64,000 nt of DNA from Pogonophryne albipinna (taxonomy: Eukaryota > Chordata > Actinopteri > Perciformes > Artedidraconidae), in contig CM053252.1 in the NCBI GenBank assembly GCA_028583405.1, positions 30,881,562 to 30,945,561 of the forward strand, in the 5' to 3' direction. Made by a program: the position numbers and the translations under genes. Numbering within the stretch: position 1 is the stretch's first letter; every line of letters begins with the position of its first letter. A model generated the notes under the pieces. It saw nothing but the letters and a program-made list of their open reading frames with translations. It did no database searches and had not been told where the DNA came from. Positions 21,567 through 33,522 of the stretch are shown piece by piece.

Positions 21567-23542
21567 ATGGCTTGGAGATGCAAACTTTGTGCTGCTGTCT
21601 TTGATACAAGGGCAGAGTTACTTGAACATTATAACATTATTATTCCCTTGATTTAAAAGTTAATGCAGACTACCTTTGCCCTGCGGCGCAATGAGATCAT
21701 CAATGATGAGCTACCTGTTGGAGAGATCCTGGAATGCTGGCCTGCCTTGAAAATGGAGTCACAGGTGAAAATATTTTATTTATTACAACTATATAATTAT
21801 TTTGTGTGCCTTTGTCACTGATAACTTTGACATGTTTACTCAGATTTAGCATGTTATGTTTCTGTTTATCTCTGCTGCCTTCAGTCCACATATACATTGT
21901 ACTGTGAATTAAATAGTCATTTTATATTTTGGCAGAGTTTCACAGGATAACAAACCTCAACCTGAAGAACCACTTCTATGCAGAGTTGGATAGTCCCCCG
22001 TCTTCAGAGCCTGTTCAGGAAGAAGGCGGCAAGCAAAGGAAAGGAAGCTGAAGTTTTGGATCAGCTATTCGCCTCCTATGACCTCCAGGTGAGTCGGTTA
22101 TTCCTCTTGGTGTTTTATTCTCATACTAGAGTGGATTATCTTTGTCAAAATGTTAATCTCTTCAGTCATGGAAGAGCGCTTTCTTGTGATATCAATTGTT
22201 GTGTGGCTATGCTGTTTAGCATCCAAAGTAAAACAAGATATGTTCTCACACTCAAGGAGCAAGATGACGTCCATGTCCTCCGTGCTGCTGTCCTCCGTGC
22301 TCTGCCTGCATATCTGCATGAAGATGACTCCATGTTTCTGAGGCTGTGGCATGTAAATCAGCATAATAACTGTTTTGAATGTATGTGACAGATCATCAAA
22401 AAATATAGTTTATCTTGTTACATTGTTTCAGGAGCTCTATCGCAGGAAGACAATTATTTGAATTTTTATAGTGAAAAAATTATAATAAATGATAGATTTA
22501 GTTTGAAAAAGTATGAACTGTCCTGGTGTCATCAAAGCTTGAGTCTGTCACTCAGGTGTTGTTAATCAAACATTATATCTTGTGTTGCTCACATCCCATT
22601 CAGGTTCTAGTTCCAAGATTTGAATATTGCTATAAGAATTGTAATTATTGTAAGGTACACAATGGACATGTTGAATATAATCTCCCTTTACTTCAACACT
22701 TCAGAAGTGTTGAATATGATTTCTACTTAAGGATTTATTTGAAATTAAGCTCTAGGTTTCAGTGTATAAAATGGGCTCACGTGATTTAATAAAATACACA
22801 ATCAAGAGAGGGCTTTCTTTCCTGCAGCATCAGTGTTCAATACAAAATAATCTCTAGTGTTCCCCATATTTTTTTGTATGTGTAGTAGGGAGAGATTATA
22901 CTGTAAATACATATTCAGTTGCCAGTTTATTAGGTACAACTAGCTAATAGTAACAGTCTAATACAGTGATAAAATTAATCCTACCCTTATGAAGGTTATA
23001 AATGTTTTTTTGTTGAAAGCATTTATGTCAACTGATTGGTTATTTTGGAGGCTGATGTTTCTGGTGCTGTAACATTATGTTGTGCAATGCTAATAGGCGT
23101 TTCCTTAAACCCACATTAGGCACAAAACATAAGGTTATTTGATGTGATATGTCACTGATGTATTTTTCAGAAAACACATTTCTGAGATAGCCAAGTAACG
23201 TTTATCTGTTCTTGTCATCAGGTGGAGCAGTCTGATGATCCAAACACAGAGGACATCGTGGTCGGACTTCTCATGATCAGTGCCAGGTCAACAGACACCA
23301 CGCTCTTCTGCCCAGAGAGGATCGCTGTTGTCATTGCGGGTAACGGAGTTATGGAACTCCAAACACTGGCTGACGCATTCATCCTGCTTTTTGCACTGAC
23401 CTTTGCCCTGCATCTGAGCTACCCAAAAGACTTGGCCAACACTTTCGACTTCACCCAGAAAGTGTTGATGGGCCTGGATGAGGGGAACTTAAAGACCTTG
23501 AAGCCCAGGGTGTTGAGCCTGAAAAAGCTTTTTGCAGTTTAA
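21567..23542 (+). pseudogene. Truncated copy of a teleost C2H2/SAMD3-like multi-exon gene
   Basis: Exon pieces in order: an ATG at 21567 starting MAWRCKLCAAVFDTRAELLEHY (a Cys2 half-finger); 21669-21764 (FALRRNEIINDELPVGEILECWPAL) between AG and GT; 21936-22088 (FHRITNLNLKNHFYAEL, then RLQSLFRKKAASKGKEAEVLDQLFASYDLQ); about 22220-22350 (VHVLRAAVLRALPAYLHEDDSMF); and 23222-23542 (CPERIAVVIAGNGVMELQTLADAFILLFALTFALHLSYPKDL ... stop). A one-base frameshift near 21993 breaks the third exon, and the first exon runs into a stop. The pattern matches predicted teleost genes often named sterile alpha motif domain-containing protein 3-like; function unknown. Exon edges in the fourth piece are uncertain. 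Confidence 0.55.
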
Positions 23543-23564
23543 TCCTACCAACAAAGTTGCACTT

Positions 23565-23566
<2 letters not shown>

Positions 23567-23654
<88 letters not shown>
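23567..23654. repeat. (AC)n microsatellite, about 88 bp
   Basis: Uninterrupted AC repeat beginning 25 bp after the stop of the preceding exon. Confidence 0.95.
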
Positions 23655-23656
<2 letters not shown>

Positions 23657-23850
23657 TTCTCCTCTGTTTACACCCTGCTGCTTTACATCTGTGTTCTGTT
23701 GTGTTCATTGACAGATTTGTTACTGTTCAGCTTCAAGTTGAAGGACTGTTCGTAGATGTTGTTTTATACTTTTATATGTATTGGGTCTTTATAGTCCATG
23801 TGTTAAATTAATAAGCAGAACTGTTCCTGAAAATTGTGTTCACTCATAAG

Positions 23851-24817
23851 TAGTGCTGTCAAAATTATCGCGTTAACGGCAGTAATTAATTTTTTGAATT
23901 AATTGCGTTAAAATATTTAACGCATTTAACGCATGTGCAGAATGGCCCGCCCCATACATCCCACCAGTGGCAGCGCCAGGGTATGGCTGGGGTAAGCTAC
24001 ACCCATACCAAGAAATGGCTTAGCCCCACCATGAAAAATGATGTTAAAGTAAGCAAAATAAAGTCCGCCAACTCGCGCGGAGTAAATTGCACAGACAGCA
24101 GTTAGTCAGATTGATTTCAGTAGCCACTTGTCTGGAAATACCGAAGACCAGAAACGGTTTTGAAAACTTTTGTCACGTAGTGATCGTCTTCTCAATAGAA
24201 CATCTTTGATAATGTCGGTGTTGTTGCAGGAAGTCCCGACGGAGAATACTTTTGCTGTAGTACAGGGGTGCACATAACTGGTACGCAGGTTATGTGCGTA
24301 ATCTGAAACTTGTGTCACAAAGCGCATTTGCGTACCGACGTACTTGTGAAGCTTTTCCAGAAGGCGGTTAGATCACCGGACGACAGAGCCGGTCTCCGTG
24401 TGCACAGACAGGGCTGCTGTTAACGTCCGTCTGTACAACGGAATTGTGCCAAAACTACGCCAACCGGCTGCGGAGGGAGACTTTCTCCCCCCCCCCCCCC
24501 CCTTCACTGGAGAACTGCTCTAAAACAGCTGATCACAACGTTCGCACTCTGTGGTCACGAAGTACTCCACTAGCCGCCGCCGCCGCCCCCCCCCCCCTCA
24601 GTCGACTTTCCTGAAGTACTCCCCCGTTATAATAAACATAGATACTGTATGTTAAATGGATATATCCACCTTCTTTCATTTATCTTTCCATTCCCACAAC
24701 AATATACATAAATAAATGGCATATTTTGGACATAGTTCGAATGGTGATTAATCATGATTAATTAATTTTTAAGCTGTGATTAATCTGATTAAAAATGTTA
24801 ATCGTTTGACAGCCCTA
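23851..24817. mobile_element. Non-autonomous hAT element, 8-bp TSD
   Basis: The duplication CTCATAAG is perfect at 23843-23850 and 24818-24825. Ends are TAGTGCTGTCAAA at 23851 and TTTGACAGCCCTA ending at 24817. Subterminal TTAACGCATTTAACGC and GATTAATCATGATTAATTAA words repeat. The interior holds C-homopolymers near 24487 and 24585 but no transposase. Length is 967 bp. Confidence 0.9.
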
Positions 24818-24825
24818 CTCATAAG

Positions 24826-25576
24826 TGATGGTTAAAATACACACAGATATTTCTCAAGGCCCTAGCACTGTTTTTAAGGTGTTTTTTTATTTATTTAAGA
24901 GTTAAATATATTGAATTTGTATTGTGCTAAAATGCATTGTTCTTTTATAGTGGAAATGGAATGTTGGCGATTTGCCAAAGCTGTTCAAATTATCAATAAA
25001 TGCATTTTTTATATATATATATACACGGTGTGTTTGGAGATAATTCATTACACTATTATACATTATTATTATATTCTATTTAGACCAACAATATAGTTAA
25101 TTTCAATCACTAGCTTGGGTCAAATGAACAACCCAATGTATGGTTTATATTTAACCCAGTGATATAGTTAATTTCAATCACTAGCTTGGGTCAAATAAAC
25201 AACTCAGCACCTGGGTTACAATTATCCAGCCCAGCACATGGGTTAAGACAACCCAGCGCGTGTTCTGTCCTATAGTGACTCAGCAGCTGGGTTATGATTG
25301 GGTTATTTTTTAACCCAGTCGTTTTAAGAGTGTAATAAGAAAGCGGAACATTGAGCAGCTAAAGAGCCAAATACTTTACTAAGGAGTTGGTGCACCTTTT
25401 AAAAAGGGAGAAGCTTTTCTTAATGATTTTATTGTACATGTATAATGACATTAAATGATTATATTCTATTCTATAGCCAAAAGCAATAAATGATTTCTCA
25501 CTTTTGGCAAAGAGCATTGTCCACCTCAAGACGGGTAACATTTAACCACACCTCTGAGCGTTTAGTTCTCTCTCCA

Positions 25577-25578
<2 letters not shown>
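24826..25578. other. Noncoding stretch with AACCCAGC/TGGGTT repeats
   Basis: Between 25090 and 25330 the words CAACCCA, CCAGCACCTGGGTT, CCCAGCACATGGGTT and CAGCAGCTGGGTT recur. A 45-bp segment (ATAGTTAATTTCAATCACTAGCTTGGGTC) occurs twice, near 25093 and 25151. This is a small tandem or MITE-like repeat. Nothing else is recognisable. Confidence 0.55.

Positions 25579-25653
<75 letters not shown>
25579..25653. repeat. (GT)n microsatellite, about 75 bp
   Basis: Pure GT repeat immediately before the hAT terminus at 25654; the GT tract resumes briefly on the far side at 26976. Confidence 0.95.
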
Positions 25654-25656
<3 letters not shown>

Positions 25657-25939
25657 GGCCATCGGGACGTTCGGGATGAATCCCGATGGGCCGGTACTGA
25701 AGTGGGCCGGTCGGACGATGTGGGCCGGCCAGTAACCGCCAGGGCTCGACATTATAAATGGCCCGCTGGCCCGGAAGCACTATTTAGACACCCCGGGCCA
25801 ACATAACGTAGGCTACTTTCCACTTGCCCGCTCGGGCCACTAAAAATATTGCTTTAAAAAAATGGTCCTGTGATATTGGTATTTTGACTAGCAATTTAGT
25901 TAAATTGTTTCGTTTATCAACGCTACAACATAGCGTTCC

Positions 25940-26203
25940 GTGAGTCGTTTGTCGTTGTTGGGTGAAAAGCAAACAGCTGTTTGCTGCGGAGCGCAGCGCG
26001 AGGAGGCTCCCGTGAGCGGGAGCGCGCTCGTTAACTACAGACTATCGCGCAACCTAACCATTCGCCAAAATGTTTTTAATACCAGCGGTAACCGGCCAAG
26101 CGCCGGGCAAAAAACAATCTTCAAAAGAAAGTCACCGGAGGAGTTAAAGGAGAGTGACAGGGAGCATGAGAAGAAGAGGGAGAGAAAGTTTCAGCCAGCT
26201 TGA
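25940..26203 (+). pseudogene. Possible hAT/ZNF862-like transposase N-terminal fragment
   Basis: 87 codons ending in KRKSPEELKESDREHEKKRERKFQPA, then a stop. A charged KRER-KF-P segment just ahead of a BED-like finger is seen in KIAA1586/ZNF862-type hAT-derived proteins, but no finger follows here. The identification is weak. Confidence 0.3.
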
Positions 26204-26220
26204 TCGAGTTGGCTTCTAGT

Positions 26221-26468
26221 GGTGCAGTGACGCGTCCTAAAACCCTTTTATAATCTATCGATTAGATTTATGATTAGAAAATTATAAAAGTAGGGTAGAC
26301 ATGTGGAGATTATCCGGCTGAACAAAACGTGCATTTATCAAACAGGTTTGTTTTCCACAGACCTTATTTCCAACTATTTTCCAAAACCCTGTGGAGAAAT
26401 CCCATTGCTTTTTGTCGAGGGAACCAGCAGCTTACTTCCTGGTTTTAGGACGCGTCACTGGCTGCACC
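26221..26468. mobile_element. Small MITE with GGTGCA...GTGACGCGTCCTAAAACC ends
   Basis: GGTGCAGTGACGCGTCCTAA at 26221 continues to 26244. Its imperfect reverse complement lies at 26441-26468, with an extra GCCA. The 248-bp element is noncoding. No clear target duplication was identified. Confidence 0.55.
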
Positions 26469-27296
26469 TCTCAATATGATGCCAATATAAACAAGGTCTT
26501 TTTTAGTCGGCTCTGTACATCAATGCCGACCTATGCTGACAAGTGAAGAGTAGAAAATATAAAGGTATTGGCGAAATGTCCCAGCAGTTTAGGATAATGA
26601 AGGTTCTAATCAAATCAATTACATAGCCATTACATGTCTAACTCCTAATGACAGGAAGCCAGAAAGCGCATTACACAAATAATAATACTCATAATAATAG
26701 CAGACATTTTTTAACAATGACCACAAAATCATTATTTTAATAAACCAAATATGAACAATTGAGGAAAATGAGGAAGAACTGATGATTCAAATGTTGTAGT
26801 ACAAGTAGTAATGTAGTTAGTGCATAAATTACTATTGCAACAAATGTGTTAATTTTCTTCATTATTAGTCGACAATTTACTAGCGGTATTTACTTGCGGT
26901 ACCGCGGTGGGCCGGCGGTACCGAAGTGGGCCGGTCGAGAGTCCCGGGCTGATTTGTAGTCTCAGTCCGCCCCTGTGTGTGTGTGTTGCATGCATGTAGC
27001 AGCCGCGTGTGTATAAACTGCCCCGCCCCCTCGCACACAGACGGGGAGAGAGAGATCTCTTGTCTGGATTGGAAAGATCGAAAATACATCATAGACGCAT
27101 TTTGTCTTATTGCATATTATAAACGGTGTTGGCGAAACTAAGACTGCAATATAATGTTTAAGTAGCAATAATACATATGACATGTATTTTTTAAATGTCT
27201 CAAGTACCGATAAACAGATCGTCCTGCTAGAGAGGCTTTCCTGGGGAGAAAAGGTTCATGGGTGTGTCGGCCACACTAACAATTTCTGACTAACTT

Positions 27297-27461
27297 ATGG
27301 CAACACAAAATAATACATGGGAGCGGTGGAGTGATGAGGAGGTGTCGGCGCTTCTGGCGATTTACTCGAAAGGCTTCAGTAGAAGCCAGTCCCCAACACC
27401 GGGGACTTCCGGCCGGGGACTTCAGGTGGCAGTATACGCCGTGAAGTTGTTTGCGGTGTAG
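27297..27461 (+). CDS. Short ORF, Myb/SANT-like start, probably a first-exon or gene fragment
   Basis: 54 codons from ATG 27297: MATQNNTWERWSDEEVSALLAIYS, then a serine/proline/glycine tail and a stop. W-x-x-W-S-D-E-E followed by L-L-x-I-Y resembles the first helix of the Myb/SANT-like domains in Harbinger-derived and MSANTD-type proteins. The domain is cut short after one helix. It may be a first exon, a pseudogene, or chance. Confidence 0.3.
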   Translation: MATQNNTWERWSDEEVSALLAIYSKGFSRSQSPTPGTSGRGLQVAVYAVKLFAV

Positions 27462-28520
27462 TGGGGTCGACAAACCCACAAACCATTTCCTCCTCAGGAA
27501 AGTAATAACTCGCTAGAAGGGACTATCTGGGGGTGAAAATAAGGTTCGGGGGGAAAAGTACTCCGGTGTGACGTTATATGAACGTTAGCCGCGGTAACAT
27601 TAACCCCTTGCCACCAGAGAGTAACATTACCAAAACCAACATGATTTCACATGTTTAGTTGTGTCCTAATATTACCACAGTGATAAGAACAAGTTAAAAA
27701 AGAAACATACTTACAGCCGGTCAGGAACACAGTAGGAATGGCCAGTATATAAACCAGGGCAGCGGAGAAGGTGAAGCAACAAAAAAAAGCATAGTAACAG
27801 GCAGTTAACATTCAACTTGTATTAGCCACTAATAAGAAAAGATTGAATGTATCACATATTTAATTTGAGAGCAGTATCAAGTTATCTTATAATGTTAATG
27901 ATACATGTTACACTTCAATTAGGTTACTTAAACATTACTACACAACTAAGCTAGGTTAACAGTAGGCTAACAGTTAGCTAGCTGCTCTAGGCCTATGTTA
28001 ACGTTTGCTAATGTTAATCTATCAAAACACACAGTCGATAGCGTTAATGTTAGCTATTAAGCTACCTGTTTAAGTATAATATAATACACCTATAAAGGCT
28101 ATAAGGCTATAAATGAGCTACTTACTTAAAACGGAGAGCCGTGGAGAACGTTCACCACACGACAGCGGAGCTACGCATGCAGTCCGGTCCTTCCGAATGG
28201 AAAATGGAGGGAAAAGTGGCGGGCTGCTTGTGTGTATGCACATGTGCAGACAGGACAGTATATGTGGTAATTAAATTGTACAGATTTTTTTCTAATTACT
28301 TTTAAATGAATGAAATTAGCTTGTTTTAAACAGTGACAATATATGTTAAGATTAATTAAAAAAGATAAGAAGGATGCAATAACACATTCAAATCTATTAA
28401 AAAAGGCTAGATTAAAACATGTAACATCTAAAAGGGGTCATAATCAGTTTTTTCAGTGTGTGTGTCAGGGCTAGTTCTCATACTGATAATCATGAATACT
28501 ATGTTCTAATCCCACTTTAG
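27462..28520. other. Noncoding stretch
   Basis: AT-rich with GTTAGCTA-type words between 27960 and 28080. No ORF, RNA gene or terminal repeat could be supported. Confidence 0.45.
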
Positions 28521-28832
28521 GATGTTGAACTTGCAACAACACAAATGGAGCCAATGGTATTGGGACTCTATCTTGTGAAACACAAAGGAGCAGAGCCCGG
28601 GGAACCACTTGCGGATGTTGGCGTCATCATCGAGGGTGTTGGAGTGCTGCGAGAGCTGAAATACTTGGCAAATGGATGGGCAGTACTGCTTGGACTGATT
28701 TACAGCCTCAATCTGAGCTACCCCAAGGACCTGAAACATACATTTGAATTCATTCAAAAAGTATTGATGGGGTTGGATGGCAACAGACTGTCAACCAAGG
28801 TGCAGGTTCTGAAAAACAGATTTCAAGAGTAA
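28521..28832 (+). pseudogene. Second terminal exon of the SAMD3-like gene family
   Basis: Starts after a ...CCCACTTTAG acceptor and is open to a TAA at 28830. The encoded tail (GVIIEGVGVLRELKYLANGWAVLLGLIYSLNLSYPKDLKHTFEFIQKVLMGLDG ... KNRF) aligns along its length with the exon at 23222-23542, sharing LSYPKDL-x-x-TF-F-x-QKVLMGLD. No upstream exons were recognised between 27,500 and 28,500. It is either the last exon of a partial duplicate or a relic. Confidence 0.5.
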
Positions 28833-28892
28833 TCCCAAGGACAAAATACTGTGACAGTTCATTTCCATCTCGGTACATTCTCTCACACACCG

Positions 28893-29890
<998 letters not shown>

Positions 29891-30238
29891 TGTTAGGTAA
29901 GATTTTTGTGTTAAAGGTTAGTTCGTTTTGTGGTTTTGTTACTCCTGTTTGTTATTTTTGTAAACCGACTTTCAGCGTGTTTTTGTGATTCTGATTTGGT
30001 AATTAAATTACCAAACGTTTACTCTGCCTTGGCGTCCATGTTCTTGGGAGTGGGAAAAGTGGGGAGAGTGCAACTTTGTGCTGCGCCTAGGTTCCCCTAG
30101 GCCTGGGCGTAACATAATTGGTGGCTCGTCCGTCCGGTCCTTCCGTTCTTTTCGTCGTGTCGGGTAAGTATTGCTATCTATTTTTTTTCTTGTACATTCT
30201 GGATCTCTGGTTGACAGTTTTTCTGTTTGAAATTTAAA

Positions 30239-31200
30239 ATGGAAAGTAAATTGGAGTTGTTTACTACAGAACCTTCCATTCAGAGTTTAGATGACTGCAC
30301 AAGAGCAGATTTGGTGTTAATTGCCCATTTTTATGATGTATTTGTACCTATAAATGCCAAAAAGCAGGAATTAAAAGAACTCCTGTGTGAAGAACTAATC
30401 AAGAGGGGTGTGTTTGAGGAGACAACTCGCACAGGTGAAGTGGATGATCTGGCAGGTTTTTCCGCTCCACTCCAAGGCCTGCCTTCCCAAGCTGGGATGT
30501 CTGTAGAGGAGCTACAGCTGACTCTGCGCATCAGGGAGGTAGAGCTGAGACACAAGGAGTTGGAGGTGGAAGCCATGCACCTAAGGGTAAAAGTTCTGGA
30601 GATAGAGCGGGGAGTCGCTCTACCCCTACCATCCAGTCCAACACCTACCCATAGATCACACACAAATCCCGATGATAGTTTTGATGTGAGTAGGCACATT
30701 ACATTAGTCCCACCGTTCAGGGAGTCAGAGGTAGACTCATATTTTAATGCTTTTGAACGCATCGCTGTTATGTTGTGGTGGCCAAAGAGGGTGTGGCCAC
30801 TGTTATTGCATTGTAAATTGGTGGGAAAAGCTCAGGAAGTCTGCAATGCCCTGACTATTGAGGAGAGCCTCAATTATGATGTTGTGAAAGCCACGGTCCT
30901 TCGAGCGTATGAGTTGGTACCGGAGGCATACAGACAAACATTTAGGAGTGGTGGAAAAAATGTCAACCAGACCTATGTGGAGTTTGCAAGAGGAAAAGGT
31001 GGCCTTTTCGATCGGTGGTGTCAAGCCAGCAAAATCACATCCATAGAGGACATGCGTGAGCTCATTCTTTTTGGAAGAATTTAAAAATCAGCTGTCAGAT
31101 CAAATTGTCACCTATCTAAATGAGCAGAAAGTTGCGTCACTTGCAGCTGCCGCAGTACTGGCAGATGCATTTGTGATAACTCATAGAAATGTTTTTTAAC
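30239..31200 (+). pseudogene. Gypsy-type Gag with SCAN-like capsid, one frameshift
   Basis: ATG 30239 opens a frame with a coiled-coil part (LRIREVELRHKELEVEAM) and a SCAN-like capsid region (LVPPFRESEVDSYFNAFERIA, LLLHCKLVGKAQEVCNAL, VLRAYELVPEAYRQ). The frame ends at 31084, but the neighbouring frame carries the expected continuation to about 31199, so a one-base slip in a T-run near 31068 has broken it. A separate CCHC knuckle (CYYCREQGHLIVTC) follows at about 31288. In the family it assembles particles; this copy is probably dead. Confidence 0.7.
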
Positions 31201-31689
31201 TTCCAGTTCACCGTGATCCTGTGGCAGGTGACGGAAGGGTAAACTCTCCTCCCCGTGGTAGTGCCAAAACAGCTGATAACAGGGAGTGCTATTACTGCCG
31301 TGAGCAAGGACACCTCATCGTCACCTGTCCTAGTCTAAAAAGGAAAGAGCAAAACACAGGTAGAGAAACATCGTCCCCTATAGATTTTATTCAAACCAAG
31401 CCGCGCTCCTTAAGAAACGTTGCAACGAACGTGGAGGATAGCGTAATTGATGAGGCGTCCAGGCCACCATGCCTTCAGCGTCCTTCACAGTCCTTCGGAG
31501 TCCTTCACAGTCCTTCAGAGTCCTTCAGTGTCCGTTAGGGTCCTTCGAGTCCGTTGGAGTCTGTTGGAGTCCTTTAGAGGCCTTAAGAGTCCGTTAAACC
31601 CGTTTAACGGTCCATTTTTAAACCATATATCTGAGTCAAACATTTCTTTAGGGGGAAATGTTTGATTTTTAGTTGGGGGGTTGTTAGGT

Positions 31690-31701
31690 CATTTGTGTGT
31701 G

Positions 31702-31776
<75 letters not shown>
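31690..31776. repeat. (TG)n microsatellite in the gypsy 3' LTR
   Basis: TG repeat with one TTTG interruption, just inside the putative 3' LTR. Confidence 0.9.
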
Positions 31777-31779
<3 letters not shown>

Positions 31780-31812
31780 CAAGCAGGTGGTGCCCGTTAG
31801 CTGATTAGCTAC

Positions 31813-33502
31813 TGTTAGAAATTAAAATCAATGTTGATATGGCGTAATTTGAATTAAATACAATATTTAATTTAAATCAGTTTTATTCTGAAAAACCTGA
31901 AGTTCACTAACTATTAACTTAATACTTTTATTCTGAAAATTCTTCACTTCCGGTTAGCATTAGCATGTGGCGAAATGCTGCATTTTCAAACCGTGAATCA
32001 AAGGTGAAATGACATGTCATGTTGTACACCGAGCACACTGGGTTTAGCACTCATTTATTACCGCTGAATAACGTTTATTAGGGAATGTTTAAATAACCAC
32101 AGACACCAGAATGATATAATTTAACAACGGAAAAAAGGCAGGAATTGCATTGGACCCGTCCCCCGACGACGCCGGCCAATAGGAGAAGACCTCAGATGAC
32201 AACAGGAAGAGCAAGCCAAGAATTGACCTCTTTCTACCTGCTGACCTGGGCCCTTTCTCATTTCATCAAATCCCCCTCCTCGACTCCTCGACTCCTCGGT
32301 CCTCCGGTCGTGACCCGGAATTGAATTTCAGCGCGCCATGTTGAAGGACATCTCATTTCTCTAAATGCACTTCGAGGACCGAGCATCGAGCATCGAGGAG
32401 GCTCTCTGGAGGAGCTCTAACCGAGGATACACTGATGGGTCCTCCACGGTCCTCCACGGCTCCTTCGTGGATGCATTTCCGGCAACAGAGATGTTTCAAA
32501 GAGTCGTGACGCACGGCCGGACTGATCTCAGCCAATGACAGCTCTGCATGCATCCCCTGGATATTATTTTATTAACTGCTCTCATCGCGACGAGAGAACA
32601 GCTGTGATGTCCGTGCAGAAATCAGAGCAGTGTGTATAATATATATCACTCAGTATAACAGGCCTACTCTCTTTATTTGCTGTAGTGTAGTAGATATCTA
32701 CAAACAAAGAGTCCATATTTTTCTAAAACCGTTTAGTGCTTCACATAATAAAATACACAACGGCTGTTAGGCTGTTAGCTGTAGGTGCGTGTGTGTGTTT
32801 GGTACAGTGTGTGTGTAGATGCAGCGGACAGACAGGTCTCAGTTGGTTTGGTGTCCTCTGCTTACTTTTAATACTTGTAAATAAAACTTTTGGTCCGTCA
32901 TTTATTTTCCTCATTGTAGCGACCAGAGAGGGGGGGGGGGGGATATATCCAGTCTCTGATAGTGTTACGTTAATATGAGAGTGCTCTGTTTGATTCTGAA
33001 ATTGTATATATATGTATATAAATATATACATATATGTGTGTGTGTGTGTGTCCGCATTTGTAGCCTGTTATTGTCTCATTATTCCGCATTGTGAATGAAT
33101 CAAAGTGGTCATGAACACATCTGTCCATCAGACAGAGGGCTGCTGTGCCTCCTGTCATCATTAATGGACGTCTCTTTAAAATGACCGCTCAGAGGAGAGG
33201 AGTTCTCATTTCTCTAACCGCCTGCTGCTTCCCCTCCTCTCTCCTCGGTTCCCCTCCTCGGCTCCTCGGCTCACATCTCCTGTGGGCGGGACTAAGTATC
33301 GAGGATAGAAGTCGAGGAGGGGAGTTAGAGAAATGAGAAAGGGCCCTGGACTGACCGGTCGGATGAGGAGAGCGCCTCCACTCGCACATTTCATTTTGTA
33401 CACCACTGCATCTTTTGTGTAATTAAATGCTGTTAACTTTTATAAGCTTCCCTTGACTCTTTTTAGTCTCTCCTGCCTTCAGGGTTCTAGAATACACTAA
33501 CA
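31813..33502 (+). repeat. 5' LTR of element 2, enlarged by a MITE
   Basis: 1,690 bp in total; without the 1,099-bp insertion at 32248-33346 it is about 590 bp, close to the 570-580 bp of element 1. It shares TTTATTCTGAAAA blocks with the LTRs of element 1. Ends with CTAACA before the primer binding site. Confidence 0.7.
32248..33346. mobile_element. TIR element in the LTR (GGGCCCTTTCTCATTTC ends)
   Basis: GGGCCCTTTCTCATTTC at 32248 is mirrored by GAAATGAGAAAGGGCCC ending at 33346. Subterminal CTCCTCGA/TCGAGGAG words occur on both sides. The same TTCTCATTTCTCTAA word recurs internally near 32348 and 33203. The target duplication is ambiguous (two or three bases, CT/CTG). No transposase is present. 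The short TSD and G-rich ends point towards a PIF/Harbinger-like MITE, not proven. Confidence 0.6.
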
Positions 33503-33504
33503 TT

Positions 33505-33522
33505 TGGCGTCCCTGGGTGGGC
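33505..33522 (+). promoter_or_regulatory. Primer binding site complementary to tRNA-Asn
   Basis: TGGCGTCCCTGGGTGGGC starts two bases after the 5' LTR. It is the reverse complement of the 3' end of vertebrate tRNA-Asn including CCA, matching over 18 bases. Reverse transcription would start here. Confidence 0.75.

Larger units (their letters stand above)
25654..26975. mobile_element. hAT relic inserted in a (GT)n tract
   Basis: The left end starts CAGGGCCATCGGG and the right end finishes CAGTCCGCCCCTG, the reverse complement of the hAT-type CAGGGGCGGACTG. Both ends are flanked by GTGTGTG, so the target duplication cannot be separated from the microsatellite. Both sides carry GTAC(T/C)GAAGTGGGCCGGTC. 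The interior has a short basic ORF (25940-26203) and a nested MITE. Confidence 0.65.
29891..31812 (+). mobile_element. Ty3/gypsy-like LTR element, gag only, 3' LTR truncated
   Basis: A putative 5' LTR, 29891-30114 (TGTTAGGTAAG ... GCGTAACA), is followed by TAATTGGTGGCTCGTCCG at the primer-binding position. Gag lies at 30239-31200 with a CCHC knuckle near 31290. No pol is present. A short-unit repeat (GTCCTTC/GTCCGTT, 31470-31610) precedes GTTGGGGGGT and a second TGTTAGGTCA at 31682, taken as the 3' LTR start. That LTR contains a (TG)n and is cut at 31812 by LTR element 2. LTR similarity is weak by eye, so the boundaries are tentative. Confidence 0.6.

Noticed and set aside
23557..23811. Frames of alternating TH or CV residues
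   Set aside because: Pure translations of (CA)n/(GT)n microsatellites, seen also near 25579, 28893, 40614 and 56549.
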